This document shows positions 46,978-58,305 of a stretch of DNA of 64,000 nucleotides, in pieces. Origin of the DNA: a virus. Within the stretch, counting starts at the first letter, position 1, and each line of letters begins with the position of its first letter. The stretch is from the IMG/VR virus record IMGVR_UViG_3300027749_000083, positions 1 through 64,000 of that record; one strand, given 5' to 3'. The position numbers were made by a program, and so were the translations under genes. Under the pieces are notes generated by a model. The model was not told the origin of the DNA. It made no database searches and was given only the letters and a program-made list of their open reading frames with translations.

Positions 46978-48519
46978 ATGATATCTAGTTACGACAATTC
47001 TATTATAACCTCAGATTCTACAACGTTATCTTCTGGATGGGTGGTATCTAAAGTATCAAAGGCTACCACATTGTCAGGCTTGTCATTAAATAATGCTACG
47101 ATGTATCCAAGGTTTTTTACCGAAACCAGTTCATATACTTCAGTGGTAACCAATGATATTGTTCCTATAACTATTACTCCCACCTCAAATGATATAGGTG
47201 CCGTTATTACGGTTAACGGAGATGTAGTACAATCAGGTCATACTTCAAATAGAATTCCCTTGGTAATTGGTGATAATATTATTAATGTCGTAGTCACGTC
47301 ATTGGCAGCAATTTCAACTACTTACACGATTACTATAACTGCCATAGCAAAAGTACAAACCGTTACTGTAATTTACAATAATGGTAGTTCAGTTGATCAT
47401 GCAGGAGTTGTAGCGATTGATTCTTATATTACTGGAGATTTACCAAATGTCAATACAGTTTTATTGGGGGCGGGAACATATACAGTAAATAATGCCACAG
47501 GAAATACAGTAATATCATGCCCAATAACTCTTGCTGCTAGTATTGGCAGAAGTGCGACTATTAAAATGATTAATGCTCCGTGGACAAACTATGAACCACC
47601 ATGTGTAATTACATGTTCTAACGGAGCAACTTTAAAAGGTATTGTTATAGATGCAAATTCAGTTAATAATATAGTTGCCATACATCCAACATATTTTACC
47701 GCTCTACCTGTATCGTCTCGAATAGAAGGTCCTGAATATAGATGTTTGATTATGGATAATGGGACAATGGATAACTGTCATTTTATCAATTGGACAACTG
47801 GGGGAGTTGGTGAAGTATTCCCAATTTGGGGATACAATTCATCTTTTACTAATTCTCTCATAGATAATCCTGTATCAGTTGGACCAGCAAATCCGTATGT
47901 AACTATTGTTACAGGAGAAAATTTACAATGTAATAATATATCAATTATCATGCCAGATTCTTGGGATTCATGGGTATTATGGCCTGGTACTAGCTTATTG
48001 GAATATAATTATCCCAAAATGTACGGATTTACTCTTTATAATGGTTCATCTATAACCAATTGTTATGTTAAAAATTGTACAACTTTATATCATAATGATG
48101 CATTTGATATTAACAATCTCAATATAATCAATAATACAGCCGAGCACGTCATTCAAGGATTTGCTTCATGGGGTCATAACAATTCTAATATAACAATTAC
48201 CGGGAATGATTTTAACATATCTCCATATATGAATGGACCATCTGATGCGGTCGGATGGTCTGGTTATGGTATACTATTCTCCACAGAGAATAATTCAGCA
48301 TTAATATGTACTAATTTGAAAATTACCAATAATACTATTAATGTAATAAACACTGGTATTCTAGCAACCCCAATCCTGATATTAACCACACTGACTAATA
48401 CATTTATACCAGAAATACATAATAATATAATCACGGGAGTTACAACCCAAGGATCTCGATTTAACACATCTAATATAAATGTATCTGGCACTCAAGCCGA
48501 TTTTGTCGCAAGTCTATAA
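46978..48519 (+). CDS. tailspike-like protein: cadherin-like domain plus right-handed beta helix
   Basis: 513 residues. Residues about 30-120 form a cadherin-like beta-sandwich (PF12733 type): TLSGLSLNNATMYPRF, then ITITPTSNDIGAVITVNG and TTYTITITAIA. From about 125 to the end are the Asn/Gly-rich repeats of a parallel beta helix (NVNTVLLGAGTYTVNN; GSSITNCYVKNCTTLYHND; NSNITITGNDFNIS), as in pectate-lyase-like tailspikes and depolymerases. No catalytic residues can be pointed to. It may bind or cut host surface glycans. It sits between wedge genes, an unusual place for a spike. Confidence 0.7.
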   Translation: MISSYDNSIITSDSTTLSSGWVVSKVSKATTLSGLSLNNATMYPRFFTETSSYTSVVTNDIVPITITPTSNDIGAVITVNGDVVQSGHTSNRIPLVIGDNIINVVVTSLAAISTTYTITITAIAKVQTVTVIYNNGSSVDHAGVVAIDSYITGDLPNVNTVLLGAGTYTVNNATGNTVISCPITLAASIGRSATIKMINAPWTNYEPPCVITCSNGATLKGIVIDANSVNNIVAIHPTYFTALPVSSRIEGPEYRCLIMDNGTMDNCHFINWTTGGVGEVFPIWGYNSSFTNSLIDNPVSVGPANPYVTIVTGENLQCNNISIIMPDSWDSWVLWPGTSLLEYNYPKMYGFTLYNGSSITNCYVKNCTTLYHNDAFDINNLNIINNTAEHVIQGFASWGHNNSNITITGNDFNISPYMNGPSDAVGWSGYGILFSTENNSALICTNLKITNNTINVINTGILATPILILTTLTNTFIPEIHNNIITGVTTQGSRFNTSNINVSGTQADFVASL

Positions 48520-48546
48520 TTTCTTGATAAACCTCAATTAAATACG

Positions 48547-48554
48547 TATAAATA
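48547..48554 (+). promoter_or_regulatory. T4-like late promoter of gene 8
   Basis: TATAAATA at 48547-48554, 5 bp before the ATG at 48560. Confidence 0.6.
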
Positions 48555-48559
48555 TAAAC

Positions 48560-49945
48560 ATGTCTGCTATCATTACAGAAAACTTTCGGCGTAATAACAC
48601 ATCTGCTTTTATATCAGATCTAGGAGTTAATCAATACTATGTTGGTCTTGGCAAATCTGATAAATGGGTTACAGATGAACAGGTAGATACCACTGTACCA
48701 ACTCCTTTAGGAACTTATTTAGATGAACGAGAAATTAAAAGTAATCTCATTAGCCTTATTGGAGTTACTGCTGCAAATGGTACAAAGGTTATTCCTAATA
48801 ATAAGTTCTTAACTGGTAAGAGATATAAGGCATATGATCCTATTAATGATAATTGTTTTTATTCTTCCACAGATGATTATAATGTAACGTATCTTCCATG
48901 TTATGTTACTGTTAGTGGTAATATATTTCTATGTCTATATGCTCCTCCAAATACAGCAACTTCTACAATTCCTTCATATGTAACTAAATATGCACCGTAC
49001 GCTGCAAATTCTGGTGATGGATATGTTTGGATTTTAATTGATGTGGTTGCAGTTAATTCCGTAAATTCTGTAATTACTGATCAATTTATTAGCATAACAA
49101 CTGATAAAACTTCTGATGGAGAAGCTGCTCTTTGTAAAGCTGCTCAAGGAGGATTACTTTATGGATTTAGTGTTGTCAATGGCGGTTCTGGATATAGGGC
49201 AGGAATTGATACAGCCTTTACCTATACATATACAACTTCGGATGCTACATCGGGAACAATTGCATTAACTGGAACAATCTCATCTGGATCTATCACTGTC
49301 TTAACTCCCACATCTGTAAATCTCACAACTTTAAGATTAGTAAATGTTATATCTGGAGTTGTTACATTAGATTCATCTGGATCTACTCCTGGTTCTGGAT
49401 TTGCATCTGTTGCAAAAATCGCCCCAGATGTTGGATTTGCTTGCTATCCATATAAGATTCTTCCTGCATGGTATGCAGCAATTTCAGTAAAAGCAGAATC
49501 TTTAATTTCTGGTGATGGATTTTATATTCCGTATCGTCAAATTTCTCTCCTAAAAAATCCTTTACCGAATGGGGTTATTAGTAACTATGGAGCATCCATG
49601 AGAGGACTTCCATATCTAACTTTATCTGGAACTGTTACGGTTTCTACTGGAGATATATTAACTATCAATGGGACTACTAAAATTATTGTGGATACTTTAA
49701 TTTATGATGGGTTAACTTATAAATTATATTATCACCAAAACAATAAGAGTGATTATGGAAATACGGCTCTCACGACAAACAGAACTATTTACATGGGATC
49801 TTCTGCATTAACTCCAACAATTCTTGGAAGTAGTACAGGAGAATATATGGCAAATTCTGGAGAAGTCGTATTCATTGAAAACCGTGCTGCCATTACAAGA
49901 TCCGAATCTCAAACTGAAGAAATTAAAATCATAATTCAATTCTAA
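48560..49945 (+). CDS. 8: gp8-like baseplate wedge protein
   Basis: A 461-residue protein. IITENFRRNNTSAFISDLG, YYVGLGKSDKWVTDEQ, then the later YKAYDPINDNCFY and YAANSGDGYVWILI match gp8 of T4-like phages (T4 gp8 is 334). Gp8 dimerises and holds the gp7/gp10 arm of the wedge. This version has a longer middle with Gly/Ser-rich strands. Its stop overlaps the next ATG (TAATG). Confidence 0.85.
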   Translation: MSAIITENFRRNNTSAFISDLGVNQYYVGLGKSDKWVTDEQVDTTVPTPLGTYLDEREIKSNLISLIGVTAANGTKVIPNNKFLTGKRYKAYDPINDNCFYSSTDDYNVTYLPCYVTVSGNIFLCLYAPPNTATSTIPSYVTKYAPYAANSGDGYVWILIDVVAVNSVNSVITDQFISITTDKTSDGEAALCKAAQGGLLYGFSVVNGGSGYRAGIDTAFTYTYTTSDATSGTIALTGTISSGSITVLTPTSVNLTTLRLVNVISGVVTLDSSGSTPGSGFASVAKIAPDVGFACYPYKILPAWYAAISVKAESLISGDGFYIPYRQISLLKNPLPNGVISNYGASMRGLPYLTLSGTVTVSTGDILTINGTTKIIVDTLIYDGLTYKLYYHQNNKSDYGNTALTTNRTIYMGSSALTPTILGSSTGEYMANSGEVVFIENRAAITRSESQTEEIKIIIQF

Positions 49946-52900
49946 TGTCAATTACTTCTTATAGTACAACATATTTCGATGACTTCAATGTCAAGGATGT
50001 AAATCAAGGCAATAAGACTGTTGCTGAAAAAAACTATCTTCGGATTTTATTCAAGCCAGGATATTCTGTTCAGGTTAGAGAAGTTAATCAACTTCAAAGT
50101 ATTCTGCAATCTCAGATTGACAGATTAGGTTCAAGTATTTACAAAGATGGTTCTGCAATTCTTGGAGGAAATTGCACATTCGATAATAATGTATCGGCAG
50201 TTGATATTTCTACTGGAACTATTAATGCTACATCTTTATTTACGACTTTAGCAAATACTATTAATGTAAGTAGTGGTTCTAGTCAGACAGGTGTTACAGC
50301 AAAACTCCTTGGTTATAAAATTATATCTACAAATATTCTCCGTTTATATGTTAGATATAATAATAGTATTCAAGATTCTTATTCTAATAACGTAAACACA
50401 TTTCTAGGATTAAATGTATATTCTGATGCAGTTCTCCTTGGAGCTTGTAATGCTTTAAGTTATGCCGCCGGTGCATTTCTTAGTGAAGGAATTTTTTATA
50501 CAAAGGGTTCATTTGTATGGACTCCGGCACAAGCAGTATTTCTTGATAAGGTTGCAGTTGATACATTAGTAAATCAATTAATTGTTATCGGTATTACAGA
50601 ATCTGTTGTTAATTATTCTAATGATGGAACAATATTAGATAATGCAACAGGAATGCCAAATTATTCAGCACCTGGGGCCGACAGATATACAATTGATTTA
50701 TCTCTAGATTTTGTTGAAATGGATCCAGTTAAGGAGTTGCCTGTATCTACAACCCTTTCTCCATCTAATTATATTAAGTTACTTACAATCAAGAATTCTC
50801 AATGTCTTGAAACTGTAAAACAATTATATACATCTCTTGATGATGTTCTCGCAAAAAGAACTTATGAAGAATCTGGAGATTATACTTTAAGCCCATTTAA
50901 GATTACACTTCGAGAATTCTATAATGATGGAGTAACCGGCGGTAGATATACTGTCGATGAAATGCCAACAGGATCATATCCTGCAACAATTCCTGTTCAA
51001 ACTGATATACAAAAAGAAGCTATAGGAGAAACTTTATATTCAATCTCTCTAGATCCTGCAGTTGCTTATATCAAAGGATATCGTGTAGAACTTACCCAAA
51101 ATAGAGATTTATATTCAACTAAAAGCAGAGCAAATGTTTTAACTGGGGCATCAGTTCATTCTTCTGCAAGAGTTGGTAATTATATTGTTGGTAAATTCAA
51201 TCATGGATCTACTTTACCAGTAATAACAAATCCAACTACAGCTTATAATATCTATGATGAACCGGAAAGTTATTACAGTGATGGTAATATTTTAGGTACT
51301 TGTAAAATTCGGGCAGTTGATGGAACTGCAGATGCTATCAGACTTCATCTGTTTGATATTAAGATGAATTCAGAAAAATATCTAAGTAATGCCAAACGTA
51401 TATACTCTGTAGGAAGTGTGGATTTTGATATCTCTGGAGTAGTTACATTGATTGATTCTCAAAATAGCACAAGCTTATTTCCTATTCCTTATGGTACAAC
51501 AAAGGCAGTTTCTAATGTATCTTATACTTATGATAAATTGTTTACTGGCACTTGGAATTCTGGACCAAATACAACCACATTTACAACAAGTGTTGGACTT
51601 TTCGGTGATACATCATCCATAATCTGCACAGATTATACTTCAGGACTTGTTAAAGTTATATCAGGAACTGGTTCAGCTTCTACAACGGTAACTTTGCCGG
51701 GTCGTATAGTATCCGCAATTCTTCCTATTATTATTGATGCAGGAAGTTCTCCCAGAAAAACAAAAACTATCAATACTATAACAACTTCGGCCCAAGAAGT
51801 ATTAAGTGCTGGTACTGCTATTAGAATGTTATCAAAGGGAGATGTTATTAAGATAAATTCTGTATATACTACATCTGGAATATCAGGTAAAAATGTTACA
51901 TCAATGTGTTCTATCACAGATGATGGACAAAGAGATAATTATTATACAAATGCTTCTATAACATATACAGGAGCCACCTCAGATACTCTTTATATTAGTT
52001 ATGATTATTTTGATCATGGTACCGGAGATTATTTCAGTGTAAGCTCGTATACGTTATCTGATACGTTCCTATATGATAATATTCCTTCATATAAAGGAGT
52101 TCGTTTGTCGGATGTATATGATTTCCGTCCCCTAATTTTATTTAATCCGGCAAGTCCTAGTAGCATTGTTTCATTTGAATCTTTTGCTCCTCTTGATCCG
52201 GATAGCATTATCACTTCAACAATTGATTATTATCTACCGAAAATTGATACTGTTATTGTGGATAGTAATGGAATCTTCAGTGTTCTTCAAGGAGATCCCG
52301 CACTAGAACCTAAAGCTTCATCAATTCCTGCAAATGCTATTGCCTTATATACACTTGATGTTCCAGCTTATACATATTCTCCGAAGGATATTACTGTAAA
52401 TTATATCGATAATAGACGATTTACTATGCGAGATATTGGTGGTATTGAGCAGAGAATTTCTAACATCGAATATTACACATCTTTATCTTTACTTGAAACT
52501 TCTGCACAAAATGCATCAATTACAGATAATAATGGTCAAAGATTAAAGAACGGATATATTGTAGATGCTTTCACTGGGCATTCTATTGGTGATCCTGCAA
52601 ATTCTGGTTATGCATGTTCAATGGATAATACAGTCGGTCTATTAAGACCGATGTTTACAATGAAGAATCTTCGCTTAGTTCCTTCAGATACTTCAGCAGT
52701 TAAACTTCATGATCATACTATAACTCTTCCATATACCGAACAAGTCTTGATTAATCAGTCTTATGGTTCCGATACTTTAAGTGTCAATCCTTATGATGTT
52801 GCTGTATTTTCTGGCAATATATCATTAATTCCTTCAAGTGATAATTGGAAGGACACTATACATGCACCTGATTTAGTTATCAATAATTCTGGCGCATACG

Positions 52901-55281
52901 ATGCTGTGGCTTTAACTGCTGCAACATCTGACACTTTCGGGTTTCATTGGAATGAATGGCAAACAAATTGGTTAGGACAATCAACTGTAAGTGGTAGATC
53001 AGCTATAACAGCCGCAACTGGATTTAGCGGAGCTTCTATAAATAAAGCCATTTCTGCGACTACTACAACTGCATATCAATCTAGAAGTGGATCGCTTACG
53101 TCTCTCGGCTACACAGATCAGACACAATCTCTTGGTAATAAAGCAATTGATATCAGCTATATTCCATATATTCGTCCAATCAAAATTTATTTTAATGCTA
53201 CCAAACTTAAACCTAACACTCGAGTATTTGCTTTCTTTGATGGCATTAATGTAACTGGCTATTGTAATCAACTTACTAATATTCCTACATCCATGAATAC
53301 TGCAGGAGATTCTGCTGTATATTATGATATCATTCCGTCTATTGATGTTGATATATTAAAAGGGTTACCAATCATTACAGATGAATTTGGTAATGTTCAG
53401 GGGGAATTCTATATTCCTAATAATAAATTAACCAAATTTAAATGTGGTCAGCGAGTATTCAAATTGAGTGATTCTCCATCTAATACAGAACCAGAATCTA
53501 CAACTGTTGCAGATACTCAATATATTGCGTCTGGTACGACTGAAACTCAGCAAGATACTATTCTATCAATTCGTAAGCCTGAATTAGTTGTAGCTTCAGT
53601 AAGTCAGAATCAAGCAATTAATGTTGGTACTTCTATTCAATGGAATGATCCCATAGCTCAAACATTCATGATTCCTAATGTGGAAGAAGGTTTATTTGCA
53701 ACTGGGTTTGATCTATACTTCTCAGCTAAATCTACGAATCTTCCAGTTACTGCATATATTGTTATTTGTTCAAATGGAATTCCTACACAACAAATAATGC
53801 CATTCTCAACTGTAACAATGCAAGCAGCTGATATAAATGTAGATGCCAATTCTGGAACTATTGCGACAAACTTTAAGTTTTCCGATCCGGTATATCTTCT
53901 TAATGGAACTGAATATGCGATTGTTGTGACATCTAATTCTGCAGATTATAGAATTTGGCTTGCGACTGTGGGAGGAATTGATGTTAGTAGTAATACTTCT
54001 ATCACAAAGAATGCGTACAATGGAGTATTGTTGATGAGTCAAAATGCATCGACTTGGACTTCAGAGCAAACTAAGGATATGAAGTTTAAAATGTACTATG
54101 CTGAATTTGATACTTCATCGGCTGTAGCTCATTTCACCCAACATCTTTCTGGTGGTATTGTATCAGTTGATATTTCTCCGGCTTTATCTGATACATACAC
54201 AGGAAATAATCCAGCAGTAACTATTGCTCCTCCAGGACTTATTGCTACAGCATCAGTCATTATACCATCAAGTGGAGTTATACCAAATACTGTTACCATT
54301 TCAGCTGATGGAAATACTGGGTATATTCTACCACCTCTTGTAACTATTATTTCTACCTCTGGGGGAGCTCATGCAAAAGCTCATGCACTTATTAATGCTG
54401 GCAAGGTAACAAGTATTATTATTAATGATGGAGGAGTTGGATATTCCACTGCGACAACTACAATAAAAATTGATCCTCCAGGAGTTACTGCAACTGCTAT
54501 TTCTATAAAAAATCCCAACACAAATAAATTGTCTGGAATTTCTATAACAAATCCAGGGTCTGGGTATTCTTCTGCGCCCGTAGTTAAAATTGCAAAATCT
54601 AGTAATCCTTCTGATTATTGGACTACCACAGGAACTGTTGAATCTGTGGATATTTCATTATTTAATCTTAATCGCAATGCTGTTGCTGTTAATAATACAA
54701 GTATTACCGATTCTTTAGATATGAATATTGCTTCATATTCAACCATTATACCAAATGAGAATTATGCCGCAGTTTCTCAATTTAGCATTGATTCAACTTC
54801 TGCTCCAATTGATCTTAAGTCTACATTATCTTCAACTTCATCATATCTAAGTCCTGTAATTGATATTGAACGCAATTCATTAATATGTGTTAATAATGTT
54901 ATTACAGATGGATCTGGAACTGATACAGAATTAATAATGGATGCCGGTAATGCGGCAGCTCGATATATCACAAGAACTATTACCCTTAATAATGCATCTG
55001 ATCAGATAGATATCTATGTAAATGTTAATAGACCAATTACTAACTCTAATATTAGAGTTTATGTAAAATATAATGATGATACCAATTGGAATCTTTATAA
55101 TTCGATTCCCGGCCAGATTCCAGTTTCTTCAGATCCTTCTGTATTCACTGAAATTCATTATACTGATAATATTCATACTGTTCCTTTATTTACTTCATTC
55201 GCAGTAAAAATTGTAATGGTGTCTGATGATAAAACTCAGGTTCCTACCATTAAGGATTTCCGAGCAATCGCAACATTCTAA
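49945..55281 (+). CDS. giant DUF4815 baseplate/tail structural protein
   Basis: 1778 residues, the longest gene in the window. The start FDDFNVKDVNQGNKTVAEKN, then NYLRILFKPGYSVQVREVNQ and QLQSILQSQIDRLGSSIYKD, is the DUF4815 signature, covering roughly the first 600 residues. Later parts are beta-rich; near 1430-1550 are repeats of GxGY loops (INDGGVGYSTATTTI, ITNPGSGYSSAPVVKI). Homologues are virion proteins of T4-like aquatic phages in the gp10/short-fibre region. It probably forms the outer baseplate. Exact role unknown. Confidence 0.75.
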   Translation: MSITSYSTTYFDDFNVKDVNQGNKTVAEKNYLRILFKPGYSVQVREVNQLQSILQSQIDRLGSSIYKDGSAILGGNCTFDNNVSAVDISTGTINATSLFTTLANTINVSSGSSQTGVTAKLLGYKIISTNILRLYVRYNNSIQDSYSNNVNTFLGLNVYSDAVLLGACNALSYAAGAFLSEGIFYTKGSFVWTPAQAVFLDKVAVDTLVNQLIVIGITESVVNYSNDGTILDNATGMPNYSAPGADRYTIDLSLDFVEMDPVKELPVSTTLSPSNYIKLLTIKNSQCLETVKQLYTSLDDVLAKRTYEESGDYTLSPFKITLREFYNDGVTGGRYTVDEMPTGSYPATIPVQTDIQKEAIGETLYSISLDPAVAYIKGYRVELTQNRDLYSTKSRANVLTGASVHSSARVGNYIVGKFNHGSTLPVITNPTTAYNIYDEPESYYSDGNILGTCKIRAVDGTADAIRLHLFDIKMNSEKYLSNAKRIYSVGSVDFDISGVVTLIDSQNSTSLFPIPYGTTKAVSNVSYTYDKLFTGTWNSGPNTTTFTTSVGLFGDTSSIICTDYTSGLVKVISGTGSASTTVTLPGRIVSAILPIIIDAGSSPRKTKTINTITTSAQEVLSAGTAIRMLSKGDVIKINSVYTTSGISGKNVTSMCSITDDGQRDNYYTNASITYTGATSDTLYISYDYFDHGTGDYFSVSSYTLSDTFLYDNIPSYKGVRLSDVYDFRPLILFNPASPSSIVSFESFAPLDPDSIITSTIDYYLPKIDTVIVDSNGIFSVLQGDPALEPKASSIPANAIALYTLDVPAYTYSPKDITVNYIDNRRFTMRDIGGIEQRISNIEYYTSLSLLETSAQNASITDNNGQRLKNGYIVDAFTGHSIGDPANSGYACSMDNTVGLLRPMFTMKNLRLVPSDTSAVKLHDHTITLPYTEQVLINQSYGSDTLSVNPYDVAVFSGNISLIPSSDNWKDTIHAPDLVINNSGAYDAVALTAATSDTFGFHWNEWQTNWLGQSTVSGRSAITAATGFSGASINKAISATTTTAYQSRSGSLTSLGYTDQTQSLGNKAIDISYIPYIRPIKIYFNATKLKPNTRVFAFFDGINVTGYCNQLTNIPTSMNTAGDSAVYYDIIPSIDVDILKGLPIITDEFGNVQGEFYIPNNKLTKFKCGQRVFKLSDSPSNTEPESTTVADTQYIASGTTETQQDTILSIRKPELVVASVSQNQAINVGTSIQWNDPIAQTFMIPNVEEGLFATGFDLYFSAKSTNLPVTAYIVICSNGIPTQQIMPFSTVTMQAADINVDANSGTIATNFKFSDPVYLLNGTEYAIVVTSNSADYRIWLATVGGIDVSSNTSITKNAYNGVLLMSQNASTWTSEQTKDMKFKMYYAEFDTSSAVAHFTQHLSGGIVSVDISPALSDTYTGNNPAVTIAPPGLIATASVIIPSSGVIPNTVTISADGNTGYILPPLVTIISTSGGAHAKAHALINAGKVTSIIINDGGVGYSTATTTIKIDPPGVTATAISIKNPNTNKLSGISITNPGSGYSSAPVVKIAKSSNPSDYWTTTGTVESVDISLFNLNRNAVAVNNTSITDSLDMNIASYSTIIPNENYAAVSQFSIDSTSAPIDLKSTLSSTSSYLSPVIDIERNSLICVNNVITDGSGTDTELIMDAGNAAARYITRTITLNNASDQIDIYVNVNRPITNSNIRVYVKYNDDTNWNLYNSIPGQIPVSSDPSVFTEIHYTDNIHTVPLFTSFAVKIVMVSDDKTQVPTIKDFRAIATF

Positions 55282-55285
55282 ACAA

Positions 55286-55564
55286 ATGAGTCCAAATCAT
55301 ACAATACAAGTAAAAGATAATCCTACTTTGGTTCGAGATACATATTCAAAGGCTATTATCAATACTGATGTGTCTGCCTATAATGCTGTATGTCATAGAC
55401 GTAACATGCAACTAAAACATGCTAATACAATTGCGGACTTATATTCTCAGATTGAAGAGTTGCATAATCAAATTGATAACTTACTTGAATGGAAAGATTT
55501 GGTTATTGAACGTTTATCGAATTTAGAAACGGTTTCAAAGAAAATTAAAAGCAAGACAACTTAA
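55286..55564 (+). CDS. small coiled-coil virion-associated protein
   Basis: From the ATG at 55286, 92 residues. LVRDTYSKAIINTDVSAYNA is conserved among small T4-like tail proteins; the C-terminal half is a coiled coil (IADLYSQIEELHNQIDNLLE). It starts four bases after the giant-gene stop. Likely a structural or assembly partner of the outer baseplate; function unknown. Confidence 0.55.
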   Translation: MSPNHTIQVKDNPTLVRDTYSKAIINTDVSAYNAVCHRRNMQLKHANTIADLYSQIEELHNQIDNLLEWKDLVIERLSNLETVSKKIKSKTT

Positions 55565-55565
55565 T

Positions 55566-55573
55566 TATAAATA
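55566..55573 (+). promoter_or_regulatory. T4-like late promoter of the collar fibre
   Basis: TATAAATA at 55566-55573, 6 bp before the ATG at 55580. Confidence 0.6.
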
Positions 55574-55579
55574 TAGATA

Positions 55580-58300
55580 ATGGACAACATATCCTTTAAC
55601 TCATTTTCTGGAACCGGTGTATCTACGTCTGACACATTTGAACAATGGCGATTAAAGAGTAATGGTATTACTGCTCAACTTCAAACTGTATCGACTGCTA
55701 TAGATGCTTTGTATTCTGGAGTTACAATTAATTATGTCACTCTTAACAGTGATCAAACTATAACAGGATCCAAAACTTTTAGTGCTGGATCTAGTTCAAG
55801 ACCAACATTAAAAATAGGAGATGCTGGTTTATATTATGAAAGTTCTATACTAAAATCAAGCGCAGCTATACAAGCGGGATCTATTATTGCTGCCAATTCT
55901 TTAGGACTGGGTACTAATTTATTCTCAGTTCCTACGGGAGCTAGTCCAAGTTCTACTTCATACTTAACTGGAAAATCTGGAGTTTTATCATGGAAGGATG
56001 AAACTTCATTGAGTACTTCTATTTTAGGACAGATAACATCAGTATCTCCAGGAATTCTAAATCAGATTATTCCTGTTGGAACTATAATTGCATATTCCGG
56101 AATAACAATCCCTACCGGTTGGGCCGAATGCGATGGTTCTATTATTTCAAGTGTTACATATCCAGAGTTATATGCATTACTAGGATCTACTTATGGAGCG
56201 CCCGGTAAACTTCCCGACTTAAAAGGTCGATCTATTATTGGTAGAGGAATAGGAACAGATTCAATAACCACTCAAGCTTTTGTTATTGGTTCTTATGGCG
56301 GTTTATATAAGCATACATTAATTACTGATGAATTACCAAGTCATAATCATGATACTGGAACATTAATAATATCTTCCGCCGGAGCTCATACGCATTCAAT
56401 TAACAAAGGACGATATGGCACGGGCAATATATTTGGATCGGCAAATCAGGATATGGGGGGAGGTTATGGCACATTTGAAACAGCTTCTGCTGGATCGCAT
56501 ATACATACTATAACTGGCAGTACAGGATCGATCGGATCTAGTATAGCTTTCAGTATTCTTCAACCTTACTTAACAACAACTTATATCATCAAGTTAGTTT
56601 CTGATACAATTGTTAATACACAATTATTAGCTGGAGATGGTATTCAGTTTAATAAATCTTCAGATTCTTCGAGTGTATCTTCATTTAATTTATCGGCATC
56701 GGACACATATACAGTTGCAGTTAAACATGATTCGACTCTTTCAGTTGTCGGGGGAGTTTTGGGGGTTGCTGCAATTACGGGATCAGAAATATCAGCCGCC
56801 ACAATCACTCCTAATAAATTAGCAACGGTATCTGGTGGTTATATTTCTTGGGATGGAATCCATGTATATTATACTAATGGATCTGGTACTTCTCCTTTAT
56901 TAACTGAATTTAGCGCAAATCTTAATGGACCAGTTAAACAACTTAGAGAAAAAACTCATGGTGATACATCAGCAATGTCCTGGCAGGAATATGCTTATAT
57001 CAATACTGATAATAACGTAGTTGTTACTGGGGCAAATAGATATTCAATATTCGGAGTCTGTAATGCATTTGGTCATCAGATTATACCATTACCTTTAAAT
57101 AGAAAAGCTTCTAAATTGTATATCTCAGAATATTCAATGGTGTGTATTGATACTACTGGACAACTTTGGGCAATTGGTAGAAATTCATATAATCGATTCA
57201 ATTTAATGTCTGGATCTACTTCAGATATTACTACCTGGACTCAGGTATTTCCACAGATTACAAATCCTATCATCAAAGTAGTTCTTAGCAGTTATACGAC
57301 ATATATTCTGGATAATGCTAATAACTTGTGGTGTGCAGGTTATAATGTTTATGGTCAACTTGGTAATAGCACCAATGATAATACAAGTGATATCGGATAT
57401 CAGACTGTTGCATCTAATACAACTGTGTCAGATATAGTTGTATGTGGATCTGAAACCTTGATTAGTGCTTGTATTATGAGTACTAATAATCAAATTTATA
57501 CATGTGGTTATGGCGGCAACGGACAAATCGGAAATGGGTCTGTTGGTAGTAAAAATACATGGACAATTATTTCAAAACCGTCGGAACTTTCAAATTGGTC
57601 TAATTATGTATTATATTCCAAGGGAAGTTCTGGCAATGGAGCATTTTTTATTAAGAGCAATAATGGAGCTTCATTATATGCCTGGGGTTATAATGGAGAT
57701 AATACATTTGGAAAAGTAACAACTCCAATAATATCATTACCATATAAAATTTGGGATGGAACTGTTTCTGGTAATATTAGTAAATTTTATCCAACTCATG
57801 CAAGTGGAGTTACATATATTTTAACAGTCGATAAACAAATATATGCAACAGGAAATAATACATGTGGTAATTTCGGAAATTCTGGAATTTCATCTGTTGT
57901 AATATGGACTAATATAACTTCCACATTACCTTCCGGTTATACTTTAACTGATTTATATGTAAGTAATTCAAATTCTTCATATTGTTCTGCTATTATTAAA
58001 TGCACAAAATCCGGAGATTCTTTCTTATTTGGAACTGGTTCTAATTTTAATGGTCAATTAGGAAACGCTGGTGTGGCAATTATTAAATCTTCGTGGACTC
58101 CAATATTAATCAGTTCTGATGTTGTTGCAAATATTAAAGATGTTCAGTTAGGATATAACAATGATACTGCCTATTCATTGCTGATGTTAAATGATGGAAA
58201 ATTATATTGGGCTGGATATAATGATTTCCATTTTGATTCTGGTATTGAATCTAGTTGGAATAATGGGCAATATAGAACAATTTTCAATAGAGTCAAATAG
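55580..58300 (+). CDS. tail fibre with collar domain, HxH sites and RCC1-like beta-propeller
   Basis: 906 residues. N-terminal attachment part (about 1-120), then the phage tail collar domain at about 165-225 ([33 protein letters not shown]). Next come HNH, HTH and HIH motifs (about 255-310), like the metal-binding HxH of T4 gp12. From about residue 475 are RCC1-type repeats ([71 protein letters not shown]), which should fold as a seven-bladed propeller. The propeller probably is the receptor-binding head. The collar-plus-RCC1 fusion is unusual. Confidence 0.8.
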   Translation: MDNISFNSFSGTGVSTSDTFEQWRLKSNGITAQLQTVSTAIDALYSGVTINYVTLNSDQTITGSKTFSAGSSSRPTLKIGDAGLYYESSILKSSAAIQAGSIIAANSLGLGTNLFSVPTGASPSSTSYLTGKSGVLSWKDETSLSTSILGQITSVSPGILNQIIPVGTIIAYSGITIPTGWAECDGSIISSVTYPELYALLGSTYGAPGKLPDLKGRSIIGRGIGTDSITTQAFVIGSYGGLYKHTLITDELPSHNHDTGTLIISSAGAHTHSINKGRYGTGNIFGSANQDMGGGYGTFETASAGSHIHTITGSTGSIGSSIAFSILQPYLTTTYIIKLVSDTIVNTQLLAGDGIQFNKSSDSSSVSSFNLSASDTYTVAVKHDSTLSVVGGVLGVAAITGSEISAATITPNKLATVSGGYISWDGIHVYYTNGSGTSPLLTEFSANLNGPVKQLREKTHGDTSAMSWQEYAYINTDNNVVVTGANRYSIFGVCNAFGHQIIPLPLNRKASKLYISEYSMVCIDTTGQLWAIGRNSYNRFNLMSGSTSDITTWTQVFPQITNPIIKVVLSSYTTYILDNANNLWCAGYNVYGQLGNSTNDNTSDIGYQTVASNTTVSDIVVCGSETLISACIMSTNNQIYTCGYGGNGQIGNGSVGSKNTWTIISKPSELSNWSNYVLYSKGSSGNGAFFIKSNNGASLYAWGYNGDNTFGKVTTPIISLPYKIWDGTVSGNISKFYPTHASGVTYILTVDKQIYATGNNTCGNFGNSGISSVVIWTNITSTLPSGYTLTDLYVSNSNSSYCSAIIKCTKSGDSFLFGTGSNFNGQLGNAGVAIIKSSWTPILISSDVVANIKDVQLGYNNDTAYSLLMLNDGKLYWAGYNDFHFDSGIESSWNNGQYRTIFNRVK

Positions 58301-58305
58301 AATAT

